From Sulfurovaceae bacterium (GTDB taxonomy: Bacteria > Campylobacterota > Campylobacteria > Campylobacterales > Sulfurovaceae), in NCBI GenBank assembly GCA_029933395.1, contig JAOZOG010000080.1:1-5232 (forward strand): 5,232 nucleotides of DNA, read 5' to 3'. Positions within the stretch are counted from its first letter, which is position 1, and each line of letters starts with the position of its first letter. The notes under the pieces were generated by a model that was not told the origin of the DNA, searched no databases, and saw only the letters and a list, made by a program, of their open reading frames with translations. The translations under genes were made by a program, and so were the position numbers. This document shows positions 1-5,232 of the stretch, piece by piece.

Positions 1-8
1 GGACGCGT

Positions 9-37
9 ATTATAGACAAAATATATTTATTTGTCAA
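9..37 (-). promoter_or_regulatory. Perfect sigma-70 consensus promoter reading leftward out of the window
   Basis: On the minus strand TTGACA (37-32) is followed after exactly 17 bases by TATAAT (14-9): both hexamers and the spacer match the consensus with no mismatch. The next bases read ACGCGTCC, a G+C-rich discriminator of the kind linked to stringent control of stable-RNA promoters. A/T tracts lie directly upstream (41-76). The transcript would begin at about positions 1-3, so the gene it serves is outside the window; an rRNA, tRNA or highly expressed gene is a guess from promoter strength. Confidence 0.8.
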
Positions 38-40
38 GGG

Positions 41-76
41 TTTTTGGGGGATTTGGGGAATTTTTTGAAAATTTTT
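41..76 (-). promoter_or_regulatory. Phased A-tracts / UP-element-like region upstream of the edge promoter
   Basis: On the given strand T-rich tracts occur at 41-45, 52-54, 61-66 and 72-76, with centres about 10-10.5 bp apart, which is one helical turn. On the transcribed orientation these are A-tracts stacked immediately upstream of the -35 at 37. Phased A-tracts bend DNA, and A/T-rich upstream DNA can contact the RNA polymerase alpha C-terminal domains. The tracts at 41-45, 52-54 and 61-66 are separated by G-runs (46-50, 55-58). Confidence 0.5.
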
Positions 77-108
77 AATGAATTGGCTATTTAGAACTTT
101 TTACTTAC

Positions 109-139
109 ATTATATAAGGAACAAAAACAACATTTTCAA
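109..139 (-). promoter_or_regulatory. Weak second leftward promoter candidate
   Basis: On the minus strand TATAAT (114-109) lies 19 bases after TTGAAA (139-134). The spacer is longer than the ideal 17. It sits about 100 bp upstream of the perfect promoter at 37-9 and points the same way, a tandem arrangement seen for stable-RNA operons. Chance occurrence in A+T-rich DNA is quite possible. Confidence 0.25.
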
Positions 140-147
140 ATACTCAT

Positions 148-170
148 AAACCTTTTGATCCAAAAGATTT
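148..170. repeat. Imperfect inverted repeat in the left intergenic region
   Basis: CTTTTG (152-157) and CAAAAG (161-166) form six complementary pairs around ATC. After one mismatch, AAA (148-150) and TTT (168-170) add three more. There is no U-run after it on either strand, so it does not look like an intrinsic terminator; a protein-binding dyad is possible. Confidence 0.4.
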
Positions 171-195
171 CAATACGCTCCAAAACAAAAGAAAA

Positions 196-224
196 TTGAC
201 ATTGTTATTGTATAAAAATATATT
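196..224 (+). promoter_or_regulatory. Possible rightward sigma-70 promoter, antisense to aclA
   Basis: On the plus strand TTGACA (196-201) is followed after 17 bases by TATATT (219-224), a five-of-six -10 match. Transcription would begin near 231 and run into the 3' end of aclA in antisense. No gene on this strand explains it. In such an A+T-rich stretch the -10 could be chance, but a full TTGACA at the right spacing is less so. Confidence 0.4.
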
Positions 225-242
225 GTGGAAAAATTAGAGGAG

Positions 243-268
243 AAAAACAGGGAGGTGGCCCGAAGGCC
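243..268 (-). terminator. Possible hairpin at the end of the acl transcript (UUCG tetraloop)
   Basis: Eighteen bases after the aclA stop, the minus strand reads GGCC-TTCG-GGCC (268-257). The RNA would form a four-bp all-GC stem closed by the very stable C(UUCG)G tetraloop. A run of five T follows at 247-243, but nine bases of non-U sequence separate it from the stem, so this is not a canonical intrinsic terminator. It could equally be a 3'-end stabilising or processing structure. Confidence 0.35.
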
Positions 269-286
269 GGAAGAAGTGCAGAGGGA

Positions 287-2107
287 CTAGATCTCTTCTG
301 CTTTCTGTACGTCGTAGAGAATATCATCCATAGGATGGCGATACATTGGCATAGCCAAACGCTTCTCATCGAGGACGTGCCCAATAAATCCAATCGTTCT
401 ACCGACAATGAAGAAGGAGTTAAGCGTACCGGACTCGATGAACTCATCGATCTCTGTCTCGGAATAGCCAAGTGCTCTCCACATATCGACCATCAAGATA
501 CCGATCGTACCATCAACGTTAAGTATCAGGTTTTCTTTCTTGGAAGTTGTCAACTGCTCAACTGTCAGGGCATAATCAAGCAGTGGTGTTGCAGGGAAGT
601 ACTCCTGAGCAAACTTCTTGAGACCCTCGACACGAAGATCCGGGTTCTTCAAAGACTTGATTCTGTGTCCGATACCAGGAATTGGCACGCCCTGCTTTTT
701 CATATAGTTCAGGAACTCGGCAGGTGTCAAATCGTTGTCGTCCGCATATTTGAAATATTGAGCTGCACCGTCGATTGCGCCACCAAATCTCGGTCCAATC
801 GTAAGAAGACCGGTTACCAGTGCTTCAACAACAGACTTGCCAGCTCTTGCAGTTACTTTGGCGTTATGTGCACCGGATACTGCGGGACCGTGATCGGCAA
901 CGGTTTTGATCACTGTCTCAATAAACTCTGTTGCCCATTTTGGATATACTTTTTTAAACCAGAGGAGAGAGATGACGTCGCCGATCCCTTTGCCCGTATC
1001 CGGTGTCGCCACAGATGAGATTGGGAAGCCTGCATACGTTGCCTCTTCACCTCTGTCGTCAGAGATTGTACAGATAAACTGCTTGGGTTTTCTGGATTTT
1101 GGAATCGTTTTGAGCTCCGGCTCTTCGATCTCTCCAATCACACCCTTGTTTTTCAGGTCGGTATAGACTTCATTGATCGTTGCGGGAAGATCATTGAATG
1201 AAGCCGGAACATGGATACCTGCTTCTGCCATCGCTTTGTTTTTCGCAGCTGCTGTTTCGGCATCTGCATTGGCTGAAGCACCCGCATGACCAAACTGAAC
1301 GCCTGAGCTGAAGTGCTTCGCAATGGTACCGATACACCATGCAATGATTGGCTTCTTGATCTCGCCGTTCTTGACAGCTTCGATAACCTTGTACTCTTCA
1401 GTGCCACCCACTTCACCAAGAAGAATCATATACTTCACATCGGGGTTCTTTTCCATTCTCAGGAGGTTGTCAATGAAAACAGAGCCGACAAACCGGTCAC
1501 CACCGATCGCGACACCTTCCGCAATACCGTCCGCATTGATTGCGATAATATTGGAGAGTTCGTTGAAGAGTCCGCCTGAACGTGTCACCAGACCACAGCT
1601 TCCTGTTCTATGGAGCTTGGAGTTAACGATATTCTCGATTGTACCACCGATATTGGCAATCTTGAAGGCACCCGGAGTGATCGCGCCGACTGTTGCAGGC
1701 CCGATGACTGTAATACCGGCATCACGTGCTGCCTGATTCATTTTTCGTGCCAATCTTTCGGGTATACCTTCCGCTGTAATCATTATCGTCTTAAACTGAT
1801 CACCCAGTTCGATCGCTTCCATGGTTACATCATACGCCGTTCTGAAAGACGCAAAATTCAGAAGAACATCCGCCTGAGGCTGCTCTTTGACCGCATCGGC
1901 AGTCGACTTGTAAAGCGGTACCATAATTTCGTCAGGCCCATAAAAGAACTTCTCAAACTTGTTCCCGCTTGTCGGTGCAACGATACCCGCAACCGAAGGC
2001 TTCTCTCTGCCAATAACATAGTCGTAATCCAACATTCTCTGGATTGCAGTCTTATTGTTGTTCCAGAAAATTGCCTGTGTATCTTTTGTAAATAATCTAT
2101 TTTCCAT
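287..2107 (-). CDS. aclA: ATP-citrate lyase large (alpha) subunit AclA, SCS-alpha-like plus citrate-synthase-like
   Basis: Large subunit of ATP-citrate lyase. It carries the phosphohistidine and CoA-binding modules and the citryl-CoA lyase module. The 606 residues match the C-terminal part of animal ACLY. The N-terminal CoA-binding/SCS-alpha region (about 1-320) contains LFTKDTQAIFWNN at 5-17, IGPATVGAI at 135-143, RSGGLFNEL at 176-184, GGTEEYK at 234-240 and QFGHAGASA at 271-279, whose His274 is the residue phosphorylated by ATP. After a linker near 320-345, the citrate-synthase-like region includes ADHGPAVSGAHN at 404-415 (His406), IPGIGHR at 476-482 (His481) and LNVDG at 529-533 (Asp532). 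These three correspond to the lyase catalytic residues of human ACLY (His900, His975, Asp1026). The C-terminus GHVLDEKRL...YRHPMDD (577-595) is also typical. All key residues are present and length is normal, so it should be active with AclB as a hetero-oligomer. Citryl-CoA synthetase/lyase (CcsA/CcsB plus Ccl) is excluded because the synthetase-alpha and lyase modules are fused in one chain. Confidence 0.97.
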   Translation of the reverse strand: MENRLFTKDTQAIFWNNNKTAIQRMLDYDYVIGREKPSVAGIVAPTSGNKFEKFFYGPDEIMVPLYKSTADAVKEQPQADVLLNFASFRTAYDVTMEAIELGDQFKTIMITAEGIPERLARKMNQAARDAGITVIGPATVGAITPGAFKIANIGGTIENIVNSKLHRTGSCGLVTRSGGLFNELSNIIAINADGIAEGVAIGGDRFVGSVFIDNLLRMEKNPDVKYMILLGEVGGTEEYKVIEAVKNGEIKKPIIAWCIGTIAKHFSSGVQFGHAGASANADAETAAAKNKAMAEAGIHVPASFNDLPATINEVYTDLKNKGVIGEIEEPELKTIPKSRKPKQFICTISDDRGEEATYAGFPISSVATPDTGKGIGDVISLLWFKKVYPKWATEFIETVIKTVADHGPAVSGAHNAKVTARAGKSVVEALVTGLLTIGPRFGGAIDGAAQYFKYADDNDLTPAEFLNYMKKQGVPIPGIGHRIKSLKNPDLRVEGLKKFAQEYFPATPLLDYALTVEQLTTSKKENLILNVDGTIGILMVDMWRALGYSETEIDEFIESGTLNSFFIVGRTIGFIGHVLDEKRLAMPMYRHPMDDILYDVQKAEEI

Positions 2108-2114
2108 TCTATCT

Positions 2115-2120
2115 CTCCCC
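2115..2120 (-). promoter_or_regulatory. Ribosome binding site of aclA overlapping the aclB stop
   Basis: The minus strand reads GGGGAG, whose first G is the last base of the aclB TAG stop, with seven bases before the aclA ATG at 2107. The overlap of stop and Shine-Dalgarno suggests coupled translation, which would help keep the two subunits in proportion. Confidence 0.75.
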
Positions 2121-3430
2121 TACTTCTCTAATGCCATTCTAACAATGTCAGTGACGTGTGTTTCTGGTCCATAGACTTCGATATCGAGTCCCAGTCTGTC
2201 AGCAGCCTCTTTGATATCCTTCAAACCTTTTTCATAGTTCGGCCCACCTCTTCGCACATAGATCTTGGTATTGTGTGCCTTAAGCTTATCTGCATACTCT
2301 TCAAATGCCTGGATAATACCCGTAAAGGTTTTGGCAACATCCGTGAAGTTCGCAATCGCCCCACCAATGATCAGCACCTTGCCTCTGGGATCTTCATAAC
2401 GTGTCATCAGATCAAAGATCGTTTCAGCATAGAATTTCGTCTCGCCCGTGGTCGGTCCACCCGAATATTCACCATAGTTCGCCAAATCTTCAACACCAGC
2501 AAAATCAGCAATAGTATCGGCATAAACCACTGATGCACCACCACCTGCTACCATTGTCCAGATTCTTCCCTGCGGGTTAAGAATCGTCAATTTGAGAGAG
2601 GCGCCGGACTTGCTGTCTGCATCGGCAATAGCCTTCTCTTCCGGACTCATATCCTCCATACCAAACGGTGTCGGGAACTCGATATCTCCCCAAGCATCAC
2701 GCATCATAAATCCAGCCGTATCGTCCAGTCTCGCAACGAGGTCGAGGATCGCCATTTCGCCATCGTCAAGCATCACAATCGGGTTGATCTCAAGATAGGC
2801 AAAGTTCATATCTCTATAGAACTTGAAAAACTGAATGGCAAACGATGCAAATGCTGTTTTATTTTCGTCCGGAATATCTTCTGGAATATGTGCTTTGATT
2901 GCTTTCTCCATATCGGTATCAGGCATATTGATCGGAATATGGACTTCGTTGACCTTTTCGTCCCAGCCCTCTTCTACTTCCATACCGCCCTCGGCAGACA
3001 TGTAGAGTACATCATCTTCACCGACTGTTGTCGCAGAGATATAGTACTCCTGCTCCTGAGTATGTGGCGTAAACGGCTCGACGATAAAGTGTGTCAAGTG
3101 TCCCTTCTCGCCTGAGAGCAGTGTCACTTCATGTGACTGCTTCTCATCAATCCATTTGGCAGCATCTTCGAGTGTCACATCACCCGGTTTTTCTACACGG
3201 AAAAGAACCAGATCGTTCTTACCTCTTTTTCCAAAGAGCATATCCGGCTTGGCTACCAAAGGCTCCTGATTCAACCACTCAAAACCATGCTCTTTCGCTT
3301 TGGCCCTCAGCTCATCTCCGCTTGTTACCAAGACAGACTTGAATCCATAATGGAAACCATCAAAATATTCATTCCAATGTCTGGCAAAAATCGCTTTGCC
3401 GTCGTATTCTCTAATCGCCTTTTGAGCCAT
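2120..3430 (-). CDS. aclB: ATP-citrate lyase small (beta) subunit AclB, ATP-grasp / succinyl-CoA synthetase beta-like
   Basis: Small subunit of ATP-citrate lyase, which with AclA converts citrate, CoA and ATP to acetyl-CoA, oxaloacetate, ADP and phosphate in the cytoplasm; in autotrophs this closes the reductive TCA cycle. The 436 residues correspond to the N-terminal part of animal ACLY. The ATP-grasp half (about 1-240) shows VAKPD at 59-63, KRGK at 68-71, the EPF strand at 118-120, LEINP at 213-217 and Asp230, the expected nucleotide/Mg region. The citrate-binding, SCS-beta-C-terminal-like half (about 245-436) shows WGDIEFP at 247-253, SGASLKLT at 275-282, VAGGGAS at 294-300, NYGEYSGG at 318-325, NFT at 361-363 and RRGGPN at 393-398, closely matching animal ACLY from memory. 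Length is normal for bacterial AclB and no frameshift is seen. It is the first gene of the aclBA operon, with aclA starting 12 bp after its stop. Sucrose-type SCS beta is less likely given these ACL-specific stretches and the partner gene. Confidence 0.97.
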   Translation of the reverse strand: MAQKAIREYDGKAIFARHWNEYFDGFHYGFKSVLVTSGDELRAKAKEHGFEWLNQEPLVAKPDMLFGKRGKNDLVLFRVEKPGDVTLEDAAKWIDEKQSHEVTLLSGEKGHLTHFIVEPFTPHTQEQEYYISATTVGEDDVLYMSAEGGMEVEEGWDEKVNEVHIPINMPDTDMEKAIKAHIPEDIPDENKTAFASFAIQFFKFYRDMNFAYLEINPIVMLDDGEMAILDLVARLDDTAGFMMRDAWGDIEFPTPFGMEDMSPEEKAIADADSKSGASLKLTILNPQGRIWTMVAGGGASVVYADTIADFAGVEDLANYGEYSGGPTTGETKFYAETIFDLMTRYEDPRGKVLIIGGAIANFTDVAKTFTGIIQAFEEYADKLKAHNTKIYVRRGGPNYEKGLKDIKEAADRLGLDIEVYGPETHVTDIVRMALEK

Positions 3431-3563
3431 CGAGTTCTCCTTTTGTTTAGTGAGTTGCAGTATATTAACATTAGGCGGTTTTAACTATAGTATAAGTTAT
3501 TGATAATAGATTGATTCTCCAAAGATTGTGTATTTTGGAAACAGTGCGGAAGAGAAGATCCTC
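3431..3563 (-). promoter_or_regulatory. Intergenic region upstream of aclB with probable promoter
   Basis: This 133-bp non-coding gap is the only sizeable one between the membrane-protein gene and aclB, so the acl promoter should lie here. On the minus strand there are two TATACT -10-like hexamers, at 3494-3489 and 3464-3459. The first is preceded, after 17 bp, by only a poor -35 (GAATCA, 3517-3512); the surroundings are A+T-rich. A weak -35 is normal for sigma-70 promoters of Campylobacterota. I see no convincing intrinsic terminator for the upstream gene, so some read-through into aclBA is possible. Which hexamer is used cannot be decided by eye. Confidence 0.45.
3436..3443 (-). promoter_or_regulatory. 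Ribosome binding site of aclB
   Basis: The minus strand reads AAGGAGAA five bases before the ATG at 3430. This is a near-perfect Shine-Dalgarno that fixes the aclB start at that ATG and fits high expression of a central carbon-fixation enzyme. Confidence 0.85.
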
Positions 3564-4664
3564 CTACTTTTTGCAGCTGTCTATTCCATAAAAACGCAGC
3601 TGTGTCGTCACGCGGCTGTCAAAAATATCATAACAGTGAATACCCTCTTTTTTCAGTTTTTCAGCCAACCAGTACGGCTCATAAAGCTTGGATGCAAAAT
3701 GCTTTTTCGGGTTGCTCATTAGAGAGAAGAAGACTTCATGGAACACAATCGTCAGCGAACTCAAAACCAAAACAAGCATCACGGAAACGAAACCTGCCCG
3801 ATACCATCTCCTGTACTCTGGCAGTCGTATGCGAAAACTTCTATAAAAAGTCTCCAGCATCAAAACCACACTGATCACGACATAAGGCGCAAAATCTGTC
3901 AAGTCGACACGTTGCCTCACAGAAAGAATCAGTGACGAAAGCAGCGCAAAGAATGAAATGTACCATAGAATATTTTTCTCTTCTCGAAGCAAAATACGAT
4001 ACATCGTATAGAAAAAATAGATAAAGAGAAGCGGCGAGAAGAGTGCTGCGTAGAGTCCAAAAAGATCGGGGAAATAGCCGGCTGGACGGCCTCCAATCTC
4101 TACACCCCGCAGCGTAATGGCCGACAGAATCAGAAAAAAGCCGGAGAGGACCATCAGTGAGATCTTTTTTCTCATCATCGCATAGATAAAAATGGAGATA
4201 AAAAAGATCACCGAAGCATCATGGATCACAAACAGTATCAGCATCAAAAGAGCCTGTGCCCAGATCCATCCCCGATCATATGCCAGAAGAAAGAGCAGCA
4301 CGACAGGTATCACCAAAATGGAGATATTGGCCAGCGTCAGTGCTGTAATAATACCCGGCAGGAGCATATAAATGACCGTCGCAAGGCGCCTGTCGTCCTC
4401 TCGTTCCAGATAGATTTTTGCAATGTGGTAGTAGAGGAAAATTGAAAAGAATCCAAAGAGGAGAAAGAATATCCTGATGCCTAACAGTGGGCCGAGGTGT
4501 ATTTTTTCCAGCAGCAACACACCTGCATGCATGGGTGTCGCGACAAAACCATAATCTGTGAAGAAAAGTTTCGCTTCGTGAGGGCTGATCGGTGTCGTGC
4601 TTGCCAGATAAACGACTGCAATCGTGTAGACAAACAGGAGCAGGAAAAAATTGACTCGGGACAT
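3564..4664 (-). CDS. Polytopic membrane protein, possible small GT-C (ArnT/GT39-like) glycosyltransferase
   Basis: I do not recognise a named family with certainty. The 366-aa product has about nine to ten hydrophobic segments, roughly at residues 5-21, 60-80, 97-127 (probably two), 134-162, 168-185, 199-222, 231-249, 258-275 and 289-311. A hydrophilic tail follows at 312-366, with Cys344 and Cys364. The first helix is followed by a loop with SPHEAKLF at 27-34. Its place just after TM1 and its acidic residue (Glu30) recall the catalytic DEA/DE motif of lipid-linked-sugar glycosyltransferases (GT39, GT83/ArnT), but Asp is replaced by His. At 366 residues it is much shorter than ArnT-type enzymes (about 500-550). 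It starts 7 bp after the amidotransferase stop with no clear Shine-Dalgarno, so translation is probably coupled to that gene. A role in transferring a sugar to a cell-envelope acceptor is inference only; a transporter or structural membrane protein remains possible. That it is a real gene is well supported by length, coding character and tight spacing. Confidence 0.85.
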   Translation of the reverse strand: MSRVNFFLLLFVYTIAVVYLASTTPISPHEAKLFFTDYGFVATPMHAGVLLLEKIHLGPLLGIRIFFLLFGFFSIFLYYHIAKIYLEREDDRRLATVIYMLLPGIITALTLANISILVIPVVLLFLLAYDRGWIWAQALLMLILFVIHDASVIFFISIFIYAMMRKKISLMVLSGFFLILSAITLRGVEIGGRPAGYFPDLFGLYAALFSPLLFIYFFYTMYRILLREEKNILWYISFFALLSSLILSVRQRVDLTDFAPYVVISVVLMLETFYRSFRIRLPEYRRWYRAGFVSVMLVLVLSSLTIVFHEVFFSLMSNPKKHFASKLYEPYWLAEKLKKEGIHCYDIFDSRVTTQLRFYGIDSCKK

Positions 4665-4671
4665 CAGAACG

Positions 4672-5232
4672 CTACAGTTTCAAGAAATTGTCCAACATCT
4701 CATGGCCATATTCGCTCATAATGGACTCCGGATGGAACTGTACACCATAGACTGGCTTGTTTTTGATCTGCAATGCCATAATCTCCTGATCATCCTTGCT
4801 GTATGCAGTGGGCACGATCTGCTCCGGCAGATTTTCCCGATTGACAGACAGGGAATGATAGCGTGTTGCCCTGAACTCTTCAGGTATCGCATCAAATATC
4901 GGTGTCTCCTCTGTCACTTCTACCTGAGAGGTTTTGCCATGCATCATATTTTTGGCCCGAATCACCTCTCCGCCAAATGCCTGTGCGATACTCTGGTGCC
5001 CCAGACAGATACCAAATATCGGTGTCGTATCGGCAAACTCACGGATCACATCGAGTGTCACCCCTGCCTCGTCCGGTGTCGCAGGCCCGGGAGAGAGGAT
5101 GATTTTTTCAGGATTGAGTGCTTTGATCTCTTCGATTGTCATCTCATCGTTTCGGATCACCATCAAATCAGCACCCAACTCTTTGCAGTACTGCACTACA
5201 TTGTAGGTAAAACTGTCATAGTTATCAATCAT
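4672..5232 (-). CDS. trpG/pabA: Anthranilate / aminodeoxychorismate synthase glutamine amidotransferase subunit (component II), 5' end probably cut by window edge
   Basis: Class I (triad) glutamine amidotransferase. It hydrolyses glutamine and passes ammonia to a chorismate-using partner (TrpE or PabB) in the cytoplasm, for tryptophan or folate synthesis. Visible motifs: IDNYDSFTYN at residues 2-11, the oxyanion-loop region SPGP at 47-50, the nucleophile elbow GICLGHQ at 74-80 with catalytic Cys76, MHGK at 97-100, RYHSL at 124-128, and FHPES at 166-170 with His167 and Glu169 completing the triad. The 186 residues seen nearly match the usual 187-195. Family members normally start about three residues earlier (MIL-MIDNYDSF or similar) and the frame is open to the window end, so the true start probably lies outside. 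No trpE, pabB or other pathway gene is in view, so TrpG cannot be separated from PabA; one subunit serving both pathways is common. The next gene starts 7 bp after its stop, suggesting an operon. Confidence 0.95.
   Translation of the reverse strand: MIDNYDSFTYNVVQYCKELGADLMVIRNDEMTIEEIKALNPEKIILSPGPATPDEAGVTLDVIREFADTTPIFGICLGHQSIAQAFGGEVIRAKNMMHGKTSQVEVTEETPIFDAIPEEFRATRYHSLSVNRENLPEQIVPTAYSKDDQEIMALQIKNKPVYGVQFHPESIMSEYGHEMLDNFLKL

Larger units (their letters stand above)
1..286. other. Gene-free, A+T-rich region downstream of aclA carrying promoter signals
   Basis: No supportable coding sequence in any frame; minus-strand starts here give peptides of ten codons or fewer. From about base 10 to 235 the stretch is strongly A+T-rich, unlike the adjoining genes. 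It holds the possible acl hairpin, a rightward promoter match at 196-224, an imperfect dyad at 148-170, a weaker leftward -10 at 114-109 and a perfect leftward promoter at 37-9. It appears to be a regulatory spacer between the acl operon and an unseen leftward gene. Confidence 0.7.

Noticed and set aside
255..290. Tiny plus-strand GTG frame after a GAGGAG sequence, downstream of the rightward promoter match
   Set aside because: Only eleven codons, poor spacing from the purine-rich stretch and no sign of selection; not supportable as a leader peptide.
278..301. GCAGA/TCTGC inverted repeat across the aclA stop codon as a terminator
   Set aside because: On the minus strand the inner pairs break (A-C mismatches) and no T-run follows, so it does not fit a terminator for aclA; only the antisense RNA would pair further, through G-U pairs.
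205..471. An 88-codon minus-strand open frame overlapping the end of aclA
   Set aside because: Different frame from aclA, serine- and proline-rich with no family likeness; it runs past the aclA stop only because the A+T-rich spacer happens to lack a stop in that frame for a short distance.
335..1018. A 227-codon open frame on the plus strand inside aclA
   Set aside because: It lies wholly opposite a clearly real gene, its translation is low-complexity in the sense of a shadow frame (many Cys, Arg, His) and it resembles no family I know. Long antisense frames are common opposite well-used codons.
1610..2095. A 161-codon plus-strand open frame opposite the start of aclA
   Set aside because: Cysteine- and arginine-rich shadow of aclA with no recognisable domain and no ribosome binding site that stands out.
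3540..3563. Possible terminator after the membrane-protein gene
   Set aside because: The purine/pyrimidine stretch AGGATCTTCTCTTCC shows no stable stem and no T-run, so no terminator can be supported here.
4888..5030. Repeated string AAATATCGGTGTC in the amidotransferase gene
   Set aside because: Both copies encode the tetrapeptide TPIF (residues 110-113 and 70-73) with the same codons; explained by protein sequence and codon preference, not a DNA repeat element.

Overview
This window looks like core chromosome of an autotrophic Campylobacterota (Epsilonproteobacteria), most likely a Sulfurovum/Sulfurimonas-type sulfur or hydrogen oxidiser. The main reason is a complete two-gene ATP-citrate lyase (aclB-aclA), the citrate-cleaving enzyme of the reductive TCA cycle. 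The moderate GC of the coding regions (judged by eye, not counted) fits Sulfurovum-like genomes better than the more AT-rich Sulfurimonas. Genus placement is inference. The other rTCA groups with two-subunit Acl (Chlorobi, some Aquificota and Nitrospirota) are not formally excluded.

All four convincing genes lie on the minus strand, so transcription runs from right to left. At the right edge (4672-5232) is a class I glutamine amidotransferase of the TrpG/PabA type, whose first few codons are probably beyond the window. Seven bases downstream begins a 366-aa polytopic membrane protein (3564-4664). It resembles small GT-C/ArnT-like glycosyltransferases but is otherwise unrecognised. The two probably form one transcript. 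A 133-bp gap (3431-3563) holds the ribosome binding site and a plausible promoter for aclB. Then come aclB (2120-3430, ATP-grasp/SCS-beta-like small subunit) and aclA (287-2107, SCS-alpha-like plus citrate-synthase-like large subunit), separated by 12 bases. Together the two subunits reproduce the full domain order of animal ATP-citrate lyase, and they make acetyl-CoA and oxaloacetate from citrate, CoA and ATP.

The left 286 bases have no gene but are rich in signals. A short GGCC/UUCG/GGCC hairpin just after aclA may end or protect the acl transcript. A good TTGACA-N17-TATATT promoter match reads rightward, antisense to aclA. At the extreme left edge, a perfect TTGACA-N17-TATAAT promoter reads leftward out of the window, preceded by A/T tracts spaced about one helical turn apart and followed by a G+C-rich discriminator. 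That is the look of a strong stable-RNA or housekeeping promoter for an unseen gene. No mobile element, CRISPR array, tRNA or rRNA was seen. The window is largely ordinary core metabolism; the least explained parts are the membrane protein and the promoter-rich left edge.
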